This document shows positions 18,824 to 26,754 of a stretch of DNA of 64,000 bases, piece after piece. The notes beneath the pieces were generated by a model. It saw nothing but the letters and a program-made list of their open reading frames with translations, had not been told where the DNA came from and made no database searches. The stretch's first letter is position 1. Every line of letters starts with the position of its first letter. The translations under genes were made by a program, and so were the position numbers. Source of the DNA: CAWATZ01 sp963784995 (GTDB lineage: Bacteria > Planctomycetota > Planctomycetia > Gemmatales > Gemmataceae); contig CAWATZ010000024.1 of NCBI GenBank assembly GCA_963784995.1, positions 310,001 through 374,000 on the forward strand, given 5' to 3'.

Positions 18824-19720
18824 ATGTCGAACCTGACTCGCCGAACCCTGCTCCAGGCCGGTGCCCTGGGAATCGTCTCAACTTCGACCGGACTGATGTC
18901 CGCCGCTCCAGCGATCGACAAGCCGCTTCAATTCCGCCTGGGGCTGGTCACGTACAACGTCGCGGCCGCCTGGGACGTACCGACCCTGTTGAAGGTTTGC
19001 AAGGACGCCGGCATTGCCGCCGTGGAACTGCGAACCACGCACAAGCATGGAGTCGAGCCGACCCTGAGCCAGGAGCAGCGCCGCGAGGTCAAGCAGCGCT
19101 TTGCCGATTCCGGGATTGTGTTGTGGGGTTGCGGCAGCGTCTGCGAGTTCCACTCCCCCGACCCGGCGGTGGTGCGCAAAAACATCGAGACCTGCAAGGC
19201 GTTCGTCCAGCTGGTCGCCGACGTGGGCGGCAAGGGAGTCAAGGTTCGGCCCAACGGGCTGCCGAAGGAAGTGCCGGTCGAGAAGACGCTGGAGCAGATC
19301 GGCAAGTCGCTGATCCCCTGCGGCCAGGCAGCGGCGGACGCCGGGGTCGAAATCTGGGTCGAGGTGCATGGCCGGGGCACCGCCCATCCGCCATACGTCA
19401 AGACGATCATGCAGCAGTGCGGCCACAAGTCGGTCGGCCTCACCTGGAACTCCAACGCCGACGACGTCAAGGACGGCTCCGTGGCCGAGTCGTTCAAGCT
19501 GCTGCAGCCGTGGGTCCGTTCCTGCCACGTGAACAAACTGTACAATGACGCGGCCGGCCAGTACCCCTATCGCGAGCTGTTCCGCCTGCTGCGGGCCAGC
19601 GGCTATGACCGCTACACGCTGTGCGAGGTTGGCCCCACCTTCCCTGACCCGGCCCAGGGCACGGAGTTTCTGCGCTATTACAAGGCGCTGTGGCAGGAGC
19701 TGAATCGATCCGGGGCGTGA
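18824..19720 (+). CDS. exported sugar phosphate isomerase/epimerase-like TIM-barrel protein
   Basis: The 298-residue protein begins with a twin-arginine signal (LTRRTLLQAGALGIVS, residues 4-19) and continues with an AP-endonuclease-2/xylose-isomerase-like TIM barrel. Landmarks are FRLGLVTYNVAAAWD, GIAAVELRTTHKHGVEP, GVEIWVEVHGRGTAH (the E and H expected to bind metal), VGLTWNSNADDV and CHVNKLYND (H). I chose ATG 18824 over the much longer upstream frame because the Tat signal starts there. Planctomycetes carry many such exported epimerase-like proteins; the substrate is not predictable. Confidence 0.88.
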   Translation: MSNLTRRTLLQAGALGIVSTSTGLMSAAPAIDKPLQFRLGLVTYNVAAAWDVPTLLKVCKDAGIAAVELRTTHKHGVEPTLSQEQRREVKQRFADSGIVLWGCGSVCEFHSPDPAVVRKNIETCKAFVQLVADVGGKGVKVRPNGLPKEVPVEKTLEQIGKSLIPCGQAAADAGVEIWVEVHGRGTAHPPYVKTIMQQCGHKSVGLTWNSNADDVKDGSVAESFKLLQPWVRSCHVNKLYNDAAGQYPYRELFRLLRASGYDRYTLCEVGPTFPDPAQGTEFLRYYKALWQELNRSGA

Positions 19721-19786
19721 GATGGAGGGAAGCAGGTACGGGCTAAACCCATCGCTGGGCTCCCCTTTTGAGGGAGGGATCTTTTA

Positions 19787-19924
19787 TGGAGTGCGGCAGT
19801 AGCTTTGCTCTGCCGCTTTGGTTTCTCTTTTGCTTTTTGTTTCTTGGGCTCTGGGCGTGAAAGGCAAAAAACACATTCAAAAGCGGAAACAAAAGCGGCA
19901 GAGCAAAGCTACTGCCGCACTCCA
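19787..19924. repeat. palindromic element, family B variant
   Basis: Inverted arms begin and end with TGGAGTGCGGCAGTAGC and GCTACTGCCGCACTCCA, with a long inner match (TTTGCTCTGCCGCTTT). Outer ends match the element at 2456-2547 while the inner part differs, so it belongs to a family of variable-centre palindromes. Confidence 0.8.
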
Positions 19925-19964
19925 AAAAAACACCCTCTCGGAGCCAAGAGCCACCGAGAGGGTG
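19924..19964 (-). terminator. intrinsic terminator of the M20 gene
   Basis: On the minus strand an 11-base stem CACCCTCTCGG/CCGAGAGGGTG (19931-19964) is followed by seven T residues (19924-19930), 12 bases beyond the amidohydrolase stop. Confidence 0.85.
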
Positions 19965-19975
19965 CAAGCAAGTCC

Positions 19976-21340
19976 TCACTTCCCCATCAAATTCAGCACC
20001 GCCATGCTCATCGTCAGCACCCCGGTGCGGATGGTGGGCTCGATCTCCGGATAGTACAGGTCCGAATGCATCGACGGCAGCGACCTGCCGCCTTCCTTGT
20101 TCGCCTCGGCCATCCGCTTCGGCGAGGTCGTGCCCACAAAGTACAGGAAGACCGGGATGCCTCCTCGCGCATAGCGGGCAAAGTCCTCGCCGCCCATGAT
20201 CACCGGCCGCTCGACCACCTTGTCGTTGCCCAGCAGTTCCTTGAACAGGGCGGTCGTCTTGCGCGTCAGTTTCGGCTCGTTGTACAGTGCCGGGGTGTAT
20301 TCGTTCAGATTGTTCGAGATTTCCGGCTCCGGCGCTCGCGCACCCATCGCCGCCGCCCTGGCAATCCGGGCAATACCCTCCAGGACGTGCTTGCGGGTCG
20401 CGTCCTTGGTGGTCCGCACGGTCAGCTGGAGCCGAACCTCGTCGGGGATGATGTTGTGCTTGGTGCCGCCGTGGATCGAGCCGACTGTCACCACCACCGG
20501 GTCGGTCGGGTTGGTTTCCCGGCTGACCAGCGTTTGCAGGTCGAGGATGATGCGGGCGGCCAGGACAATCGGGTCGATGGTCGTATGCGGGGCCGCTCCG
20601 TGACCGCCCTTGCCGCGCACCAAAATGTCCACCGTATCGACGTTGGCCATCGCCAGGCCCTCGGAGAAGCCAATCGTGCCCATCTCGCGCAGGCCATCGC
20701 AGTGCAGGGCCAGGCAGTAATCCGGTTTCGGGAACTTCTGGAACAGGCCCGCCTCCAGCATCATCCGGGCCCCGGCCCCGACCTCCTCGGCCGGCTGGGC
20801 GATGAACACCAGCGTTCCCTTCCAGTGATCTTTGAGTTGAACTAGCGTCCGGGCCGTGCCTGTCCAGCAGGTCATGTGCATGTCGTGGCCGCAGGCGTGC
20901 ATCACGCCGACCTCCACGTCCTGCTTGTTGCGGGTCCGCACCCTGCTGGCGTAGGGCAGGCCGGTCCGCTCCACCACCGGCAGCGCGTCCATGTCAGTCC
21001 GCACCAGCACCGTGGGGCCCTGGCCGTTTTTCAGGACGCCGACCACACCGTGACCGCCCACTTTTTCGGTCACTTCAAAACCCAGCTGCCGCAGCTCCTG
21101 GGCCATCTGGGCAGCCGTCTTCTCCTCCTGATAGGACAGCTCCGGGTGGGAATGCAGCTGCTTGTACAGCGTTTCCAGCGAAGGCAATTCCCTGGCGATG
21201 GACTTGTCAACCAGGGGCCGGCAGCTCTTGATGAGCCCGCCCGGCCCGGCCGGCTCGCTGGCCGAGGGAGAAACCAGCACGGCAAGAACCAGCAAGGCCA
21301 GCAGTGGCAACAACTTGCATACAATCGGAGTGTGTCGCAT
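19976..21340 (-). CDS. exported M20-family amidohydrolase (hippurate hydrolase/IAA-amino acid hydrolase type)
   Basis: The 454-residue metallo-hydrolase would cleave N-acyl amino acids or short amides. ATG 21340 (MRHTPIVCKLLPLLALLVLA) opens a signal peptide; the frame is open to 21526 but the upstream part has no protein character. M20D signatures are RTDMDALPV, MHACGHDMHM (Cys and His metal ligands), AQPAEEVGAGARMM (catalytic Glu pair), LALHCDGL and the dimerisation-domain GKGGHGAAPH. The late GGEDFARYARG supplies another ligand region. Length is normal for the family plus a secretory extension. An intrinsic terminator follows. Confidence 0.9.
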   Translation of the reverse strand: MRHTPIVCKLLPLLALLVLAVLVSPSASEPAGPGGLIKSCRPLVDKSIARELPSLETLYKQLHSHPELSYQEEKTAAQMAQELRQLGFEVTEKVGGHGVVGVLKNGQGPTVLVRTDMDALPVVERTGLPYASRVRTRNKQDVEVGVMHACGHDMHMTCWTGTARTLVQLKDHWKGTLVFIAQPAEEVGAGARMMLEAGLFQKFPKPDYCLALHCDGLREMGTIGFSEGLAMANVDTVDILVRGKGGHGAAPHTTIDPIVLAARIILDLQTLVSRETNPTDPVVVTVGSIHGGTKHNIIPDEVRLQLTVRTTKDATRKHVLEGIARIARAAAMGARAPEPEISNNLNEYTPALYNEPKLTRKTTALFKELLGNDKVVERPVIMGGEDFARYARGGIPVFLYFVGTTSPKRMAEANKEGGRSLPSMHSDLYYPEIEPTIRTGVLTMSMAVLNLMGK

Positions 21341-21707
21341 AGATCGCGTTCTCGACAACCAGATCCTGGAAACCAAGCGTCCAACCGGTCCACAACGGCC
21401 CGGGGAGGGGGCGTTCTGCCAGAGTAGGGGCTGGGAGGGCGGCTGGCCTGGAAAAATTCCGCTTTTTACCTGCACCAAAAAAGCCTCTCCGTGTATACTG
21501 ATAAAGGAAACAGTTCTTTCCACCATCGGGGTTGGAGAGAACGCTAGCCAGGGTCCTGCTCACACCCCGTCTCGACCGATGCCCAATCGCCTCTTTCTGA
21601 TGCGAGGGCTGGTCCGTTGTGCCCGCATCTTTTCGGGTCATTAGACGGTTTGCGGTTGTTGTGCCGTGCGTTGGGGCCTCGGGCTCTTTGAGACCCAGGA
21701 GAAAGTT
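21341..21707. other. divergent intergenic region
   Basis: A 367-base gap between the exported amidohydrolase and the small-protein gene at 21708. A TATACT hexamer at 21494-21499 could be a -10 element for the rightward genes, but I see no -35 at the right spacing and the transcript leader would be about 200 bases. No other feature seen. Confidence 0.3.
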
Positions 21708-21935
21708 ATGCCTGCCAAACGCCTTTCCGTGCAGCAGCGCCGGGAGATCTTTCACGCTCTGGTCACCACCCAGGACAGCGCCAAGATGTCCGTGCCCGAT
21801 TCGCTGCGGCACATTAGCGATCAGTTCGACATCACCGAAGCCCAGGTGCGCCAGATCCAGGAAGAGGGCATCGACAAGGATTGGCCTCCCCTGGACGAGG
21901 AAGAAGAGATCCTGCATCTCCGCACCGGCAAGTGA
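21708..21935 (+). CDS. small hypothetical protein
   Basis: A 75-residue soluble protein with a clear ribosome site (AGGAGAAAGTT before ATG 21708). It looks like a small helical DNA- or protein-binding protein: LSVQQRREIFHALVTTQD, then SLRHISDQFDITEAQVRQIQ, reminiscent of a helix-turn-helix, and an acidic end (LDEEEEIL). Twelve bases separate it from the next gene, so the two are likely co-transcribed. The HTH idea is inferred from the pattern alone. Confidence 0.7.
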   Translation: MPAKRLSVQQRREIFHALVTTQDSAKMSVPDSLRHISDQFDITEAQVRQIQEEGIDKDWPPLDEEEEILHLRTGK

Positions 21936-21947
21936 CCGGGGGCGGGT

Positions 21948-22529
21948 ATGGACGGGAACTCTCTTCCCAATTGGGGCCCCGAGCAGCGTCTGGTCCAGTA
22001 CCTCCAGGCCCGTTTTGACGTGCCCGCTTACGTCCGCCGAGCCCAGCAGGTCCAGGAATCGCTGGATCGCCTGCTGGCCCGATGCCGGACCCAGCAGCAA
22101 CGCTGGCTGAAAGAGGGCAAGATGGTCCTGGAGGACCTGGCCGCGCTGGTCAGCAGCTGGGACGATCTCTCCCCCTGGCTGCCCTCCGAGGTGGAGCGCG
22201 AGGCGCTCGCCAACCTCAGCACTGTCCTTGTTGCCCGGGTCGTCTTCCGTCCACACCCCGCTCCGGCCCGCCGGTTGCGACGTACCTTGATGCAGCTGCG
22301 CGAATGGCTGGAAGCGTTCAATCGCCGCTGGGACGCCTATCTCTCCAGGATCAACCTCGGACCAGTCAACGAAGTGCGCGACGGGTACAATCGCTACTAC
22401 CTGCTGGAGAAGGAATGCGCCCTGCGCTCGGCACGCCTGGCCTGGAAAGGCTTTCAGCCGCTACAGCCGCTGACCATTGCGGAGCTGTTGCGGCATTTTC
22501 CGTTGTTGCCGGTAATCGGAGCGCTGTAG
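21948..22529 (+). CDS. hypothetical protein, helical
   Basis: The 193-residue protein is rich in Arg, Leu and Gln and appears almost entirely helical (LVQYLQARFDVPAYVRRAQQ, SLDRLLARCRTQQQRWLKEG). I do not recognise the family. It lacks a signal peptide or membrane segment. The ribosome site is weak (GGGGGCGGGT). Its stop codon TAG at 22527-22529 is the first part of a palindromic element, so the native C-terminus may have been altered by the insertion. Confidence 0.65.
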   Translation: MDGNSLPNWGPEQRLVQYLQARFDVPAYVRRAQQVQESLDRLLARCRTQQQRWLKEGKMVLEDLAALVSSWDDLSPWLPSEVEREALANLSTVLVARVVFRPHPAPARRLRRTLMQLREWLEAFNRRWDAYLSRINLGPVNEVRDGYNRYYLLEKECALRSARLAWKGFQPLQPLTIAELLRHFPLLPVIGAL

Positions 22530-22587
22530 GGAACGCCCTCCGTGGCGTTCCGGTCCGACGCGGAACGCCACGGAGGGCGTTCCCTAC
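22525..22587. repeat. palindromic element, family C (GTAGGGAACGCC ends)
   Basis: Arms of about 27 bases (GTAGGGAACGCCCTCCGTGG and complement) around GTCCGACG. It sits exactly between two convergent genes and provides the TAG stop codon of each. Further copies of the arm are at 44531-44557 and 44677-44711. Confidence 0.9.
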
Positions 22588-23108
22588 AGAACCCGATACG
22601 TCACCAGCACGCAGCCGTTCTTGAAGGTCTTGCATTCCACCAACTCCAGGTCAATCTGCCGGCTCATTGGAAGGAACAGCGGAATGCCCGAGCCGAGCAG
22701 CACAGGGTGGATGTTCAAGCCAATCTCGTCGATCAACCCAGCCTCAAAGAGCGACCGGGCCAGCTCACCGCCTCCCATCAGACAGATGTCCTTGCCGGCC
22801 TGCTTTTTCAGGTCCCGGACAAACTCGGCCGCGTCGCTCGAAACGATCGTGACGCCTTCGGCGGAGTCCGGCGGCAGTGTCCGCGAAAAGACGTAGGTTT
22901 TCACGCCGGGGTAGCTGCCGCCCCCCTTCCCGGAGCGGGCCGCCACCTCGTACGTTTTTCGCCCCATCAAGACCGTATCGATCTTCTTCCAGTAGTCGCC
23001 CATGGCCGCCTGGGCTTCCTTGCTCCCCAAGATCCAATCGACCGAATGGTCGGTGCGGGCCAGGTAGTTGTCCAGGGTGTTGGCGGCTCCGAACGTGACC
23101 TTGCGCAT
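22584..23108 (-). CDS. dihydrofolate reductase family protein (RibD C-terminal domain type)
   Basis: The 174-residue protein has the stand-alone RibD-C/DHFR fold: MRKVTFGAANTLDNYLAR, VDWILGSKE, DTVLMGRKTYEVA, KTYVFSRTLPP, DICLMGGGELARSLFEAGL, DEIGLNIHPVLLGSGIPLF. Related proteins (YyaP/YwjB type) are NADPH-dependent reductases of unknown substrate, not housekeeping folate enzymes. ATG 23108 has GGGGAGGATGAAGG upstream. Its TAG stop is supplied by the palindromic element at 22525-22587. Confidence 0.88.
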   Translation of the reverse strand: MRKVTFGAANTLDNYLARTDHSVDWILGSKEAQAAMGDYWKKIDTVLMGRKTYEVAARSGKGGGSYPGVKTYVFSRTLPPDSAEGVTIVSSDAAEFVRDLKKQAGKDICLMGGGELARSLFEAGLIDEIGLNIHPVLLGSGIPLFLPMSRQIDLELVECKTFKNGCVLVTYRVL

Positions 23109-23242
23109 CCTTCATCCTCCCCTGTTGTGGAACATGCCCTGTCGTCAGGAGCAGGGAACCTGGTAACCGATGGTATTCCGGGCCGATTCCGACCACAATG
23201 AAAAACACGTCTGACCAGCGCTGGTTTTTTCAGCGGATGTCC

Positions 23243-23325
23243 GAGCCGCGCACGCAGCGCAGCGGAGTAAGCGGCCCTCCGAACTCCGTGGGGCCGCTTA
23301 CTCCGCTGCGCTGCGTGCGCGGCTC
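23243..23325. repeat. palindromic element, family F (GAGCCGCGCACGCAGC)
   Basis: About 36-base inverted arms (GAGCCGCGCACGCAGCGCAG and complement) around CCTCCGAACTCCGTGG-type loop, in the divergent space between the reductase and the sigma factor; it lies about 70 bases before the sigma start. Confidence 0.85.
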
Positions 23326-23396
23326 CGTTGTATTTTTTTGCCGCCGGCATGATAGATTGTCCGAAGTGCCCCGTACTGGTAGGAGGAGAAACCGGA

Positions 23397-23996
23397 ATGG
23401 CTGAAGCACCTCCAACCCGGCCGAGTCTTCTCATCCGGCTGCGCGATCTCCAGGACCGTCAGGCCTGGGCCCAGTTCGTGGAACTGTACGCCCCCCTGAT
23501 CTACGGGTACGCGCGCAAGCGGGGCTTGCAGGATGCCGACAGCGCCGACCTGATGCAGGCCTGTCTGCGCCAGGTGGCTGCCCACGTCGGCAGCCTGGAA
23601 TATGACCCGCGCCGTGGCACCTTTCGCGGCTGGCTGTTTACCATTGTGCGCAACCAGCTGCGGGACTTCCACGATCGCAGCCGGCGACCGGACCAGGGGA
23701 GCGGCGCTTCGGGGATGCAGCGCTTCCTGGACAGCCAGCCGGCCGCCGAGCCGGACGAGGACAGCGAGTGGGAGCGGGAGTACCGCCAGGGACTGCTGGC
23801 CTGGGCCGCGGAGCAAGTCCGGCCGAAAATCCAGGAAACAACCTGGCAAGCCTTCTGGCAAACGGCGGTCGAGGACAGACCGAGCAAGGAGGTGGCCCAA
23901 CGCCTGGGTTTGACGGTCGCCGCCGTCTACCTGGCCAAGAGCCGGGTGATGGCGCGCCTCCGGGCGGTGATTCGCGAAGTGCAAGAGGAAGAATAA
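23397..23996 (+). CDS. ECF-type RNA polymerase sigma factor
   Basis: The 199-residue protein is a sigma-70 family member of the extracytoplasmic-function type. Region 2 is visible in AWAQFVELYAPLIYGYARKR, DADSADLMQACLRQVAAHV and GTFRGWLFTIVRNQLRDFH; region 4 in RPSKEVAQRLGLTVAAVYLAKSRV. ATG 23397 follows AGGAGGAGAAACC, so I use it rather than 23328. A membrane kinase with an N-terminal zinc-finger anti-sigma-like domain begins 20 bases after its stop; the pair is typical of planctomycete sigma/kinase units, in which the kinase is thought to control the sigma factor. Confidence 0.92.
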   Translation: MAEAPPTRPSLLIRLRDLQDRQAWAQFVELYAPLIYGYARKRGLQDADSADLMQACLRQVAAHVGSLEYDPRRGTFRGWLFTIVRNQLRDFHDRSRRPDQGSGASGMQRFLDSQPAAEPDEDSEWEREYRQGLLAWAAEQVRPKIQETTWQAFWQTAVEDRPSKEVAQRLGLTVAAVYLAKSRVMARLRAVIREVQEEE

Positions 23997-24015
23997 GCGC
24001 CGGCGAGGGTATCTC

Positions 24016-26445
24016 ATGAGCAGACCAAACTGTCCCGAGGTCCACAACCTGCAGGCGCTGCTTGAAGAAAGCAGCACTGGAAGCGAGCCCGAAGAGCTGC
24101 TGCACCATCTGGAAACGTGTGCCGATTGCCGGCAAACGCTGGAAACCCTCGCCGCCGACGCCGGCGTCTGGGAAGACACCGCCCAGGGTCTGACGGACGC
24201 GGTCCGCGAGGAACCGGCGCTGCGGCAGGCGGTGGAGCAATTGAAAGGGGAAGACACTCTGCTGACCGAGGACGAGGTGCAGGCCTTTCTTCGGCCCTCC
24301 GACAAGTTGGGATTGCTCGGCTTGCTGGGTGAGTACGAGGTGCTGGAGGAGATCGGCCGGGGCGGCATGGGCGTGGTCCTCAAGGCGCTGGACCCGGCGC
24401 TGAACCGGCTGGTGGCCATCAAGGTGCTGTCGCCCTACCTGGCCAGCAGCCGAACCGCTCGGCTGCGCTTTGTTCGCGAGGGCCGGGCGACCGCCGCGGT
24501 CTGTCACGGTCACGTCGTCACGGTCTACGCGGTTCACGAGACGGACGGTTTGCCTTACCTGGTCATGCAATACGTCGCGGGGGAATCCGTGCAGGCCCGG
24601 CTGGACCGCGGCGGCCCCCTGGAAGTGGAGGAAATCGTCCGCATCGGCTTGCAGACGGCCCGAGGTCTGGCGGCAGCGCACGCGCAGGGTCTGATTCATC
24701 GGGACATCAAGCCGGCCAACCTGCTGCTGGAGGACCCCTCACCCCCGACCCCTCGGCAACCCAACCCCTCCCCCCAACCCCCTCCCCGAAGCGGGGAAGG
24801 GGAGCCAGAGGGGTCTGATTGTGTGTGTGCCGCAGCGCAATGCAATCCATCGGCGCTCTTGCTCCCCCTCCCCGAAGCGGGGAGGGGGTTGGGGGGAGGG
24901 GTTGAGCGCGTCAAGATCACCGACTTCGGTCTGGCCCGCCTGGTCGATGACGTCGGTCTGACCCGAACCGGTGTGGTCGCCGGCACTCCCGAATACATGG
25001 CTCCGGAGCAAGCGCGCGGTGAGCCGATCGACCACCGCGCCGACCTGTTCAGCCTGGGCAGCGTCCTGTACGCCCTGTGTACCGGCAGCTCGCCCTTCCG
25101 CAGCTCGACGGCCCTGGCCGTTCTCCGCCGGGTGAGTGATGAGGCACCGCTCCCCATCCGCTCGCTGAACCCGGACGTGCCGGACTGGTTGGAGACGCTG
25201 ATCGCCCGGCTGCTGGCCAAGGATCCGGACGATCGCTTCCAGAGCGCGACCGAGGTGGCCGACCTGCTCGAGGGCTACCTGGCACACCTGGAGCAGCCCG
25301 GCGTTTCGGCCGCTCCGAAGCTCCCGGCCCTGCCCGCCTCTGCCAGCCGAATCTCCGGAGGATGGAGACGCCGCTCCTGGCTCGTTGCTCTCCTGCTCCT
25401 GGCTGTCTCGATCCTGGGGACCGCCTTCTGGCTTCTGGCCGGCGGTGGCCAGCCCCAGCAGGCGGAGAAGGTGGCCGACAAGCCGCGCCTCCAGCAGCAT
25501 CTCGCTTACGACTTCCGAGCGGGGGTCGCAAACTTGCCACCCCACGTCTTCACCGGAGAAGACAGCGACTCCGTGATCAAGACAGACGCCAGCGGCCTGC
25601 GGATCACGTTGCCCGCCAACCGGCAGCACCGCGGCCCGGTCGGGGTGGATCTGCCCATCTGGCTGCGCGGGGATTTTGACGTCTCCCTGGGGTATGAGTT
25701 TCTCGCCCTGGGTGAAAACACACCACCTTATGGAGCCGGTGTGGCCTTGCGGGTCTTCTTCGGGGAACCTTCCTCCCTTGCGGCCCTGATGTCTCGAACG
25801 CGCAAGCAACCGGTCGGCGAGCTATTTGGGACCTTCAAGCTCGTCAAGAATGCGAAAGGCACGTATGACTACCTCGAAACCCTGGAACCGAAAGCCACAG
25901 CTCCCAGGGGGAGGATGCGGATGGTGCGAACCGGAACGCAGCTCCACTTCCTGGCCTCGGAAGGCGGATCGGCGTTCCGGGAGCTTCGGCCGATGGAGAT
26001 CGGCACCGAGGACGTGCGGCTGGTGAGGATGTATTGCAGTACCGACTGGAAGCCGTTCCTCCTCGACATGAGCTTCACGGACATCGACGTCTGGGCGGAC
26101 TCCATCCAGAAGCAGGTCGCCGTCGAACCACCTGCCGCACCACAGGAGCCGGAGCGGAGCAAGTCCAGGCTGGGATTGGTCGTGGGGCTGCTTCTGGTAC
26201 TGCTGCTTCTCTTCGGCCTGGCAGGTGTCTGGGTGGCCAGGCGCCGAGGGCCAGAAGACGATCCTTCCGAGGAAGCGCCGGCTGCGGATTCCACCCAGGC
26301 CCTTGCCTTTTCCTGCGAGGCGTGCGGCAAGCACCTCAAGGTGAGGGCGGAGCTGGCCGGCAAGAAAGTCAAGTGTCCCCGGTGCGGTCAGGCCGTACTC
26401 GTTGCGAAATCCGGGAAGAGTAGCTCTGACAGCAATCCTTGCTGA
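24016..26445 (+). CDS. membrane Ser/Thr protein kinase with anti-sigma-like zinc finger and zinc ribbon
   Basis: An 809-residue multi-domain kinase. Residues about 30-40 (HHLETCADC) are the HxxxCxxC motif of zinc-binding anti-sigma domains. The kinase has a glycine loop IGRGGMGVV (113 on), K136 in VAIK, HRD at 228-230, DFG at 303 and APEQARGEP. About residues 249-297, between catalytic loop and DFG, are encoded by a palindromic element. Two membrane helices (about 454-474 and 719-741) enclose an extracytoplasmic domain, and a cytoplasmic zinc ribbon (CEACGK then CPRCGQ, about 767-790) ends the protein. It likely phosphorylates or sequesters the ECF sigma encoded just upstream; that link is inferred from context. 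Confidence 0.9.
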   Translation: MSRPNCPEVHNLQALLEESSTGSEPEELLHHLETCADCRQTLETLAADAGVWEDTAQGLTDAVREEPALRQAVEQLKGEDTLLTEDEVQAFLRPSDKLGLLGLLGEYEVLEEIGRGGMGVVLKALDPALNRLVAIKVLSPYLASSRTARLRFVREGRATAAVCHGHVVTVYAVHETDGLPYLVMQYVAGESVQARLDRGGPLEVEEIVRIGLQTARGLAAAHAQGLIHRDIKPANLLLEDPSPPTPRQPNPSPQPPPRSGEGEPEGSDCVCAAAQCNPSALLLPLPEAGRGLGGGVERVKITDFGLARLVDDVGLTRTGVVAGTPEYMAPEQARGEPIDHRADLFSLGSVLYALCTGSSPFRSSTALAVLRRVSDEAPLPIRSLNPDVPDWLETLIARLLAKDPDDRFQSATEVADLLEGYLAHLEQPGVSAAPKLPALPASASRISGGWRRRSWLVALLLLAVSILGTAFWLLAGGGQPQQAEKVADKPRLQQHLAYDFRAGVANLPPHVFTGEDSDSVIKTDASGLRITLPANRQHRGPVGVDLPIWLRGDFDVSLGYEFLALGENTPPYGAGVALRVFFGEPSSLAALMSRTRKQPVGELFGTFKLVKNAKGTYDYLETLEPKATAPRGRMRMVRTGTQLHFLASEGGSAFRELRPMEIGTEDVRLVRMYCSTDWKPFLLDMSFTDIDVWADSIQKQVAVEPPAAPQEPERSKSRLGLVVGLLLVLLLLFGLAGVWVARRRGPEDDPSEEAPAADSTQALAFSCEACGKHLKVRAELAGKKVKCPRCGQAVLVAKSGKSSSDSNPC
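24762..24904. repeat. large palindrome inside the kinase domain
   Basis: Two 44-base arms (24762-24805 and 24861-24904), each containing a smaller hairpin CCCCTCCCCGAAGCGGGG, enclose a 55-base centre. The element stays in frame and encodes a Pro/Gly-rich insert between HRDIKPANLLLED and VKITDFG. Confidence 0.85.
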
Positions 26446-26754
26446 TCCTGTGCAGGATCGCCCACCCCCTGATCCTGAAAGAAGCCAAAGCCGCACACCT
26501 GGCAAGGCGTTGGCACCACTTTGGGTTATTTCTGTCCAAAATAGGTTTTTCCTGCGCTGACCCTTCTTTTTCAATTCCACGCGCGCATATACTTCGTGGA
26601 AGGAATGCATAGCAGGTCGTGAATGGTGTGTTTGAACAGCGCTGTTTCACCATTTCTTTGATAAACCCATTTTTCAAGCGGACAGGTGGCACGATACATC
26701 CCACCCACCTTTTGCCAAACTTGAAATCGTGACAACAGAGAGGGAGGCAGCGCC
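26446..26754. other. intergenic region before the giant surface protein
   Basis: 309 bases, more AT-rich than flanking genes. It begins with a short perfect hairpin GATCCTG-TG-CAGGATC (26443-26459), which overlaps the kinase stop region. The AT-rich stretch 26560-26720 is the likely promoter area of the surface-protein gene; no clear -35/-10 pair seen. Confidence 0.35.
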
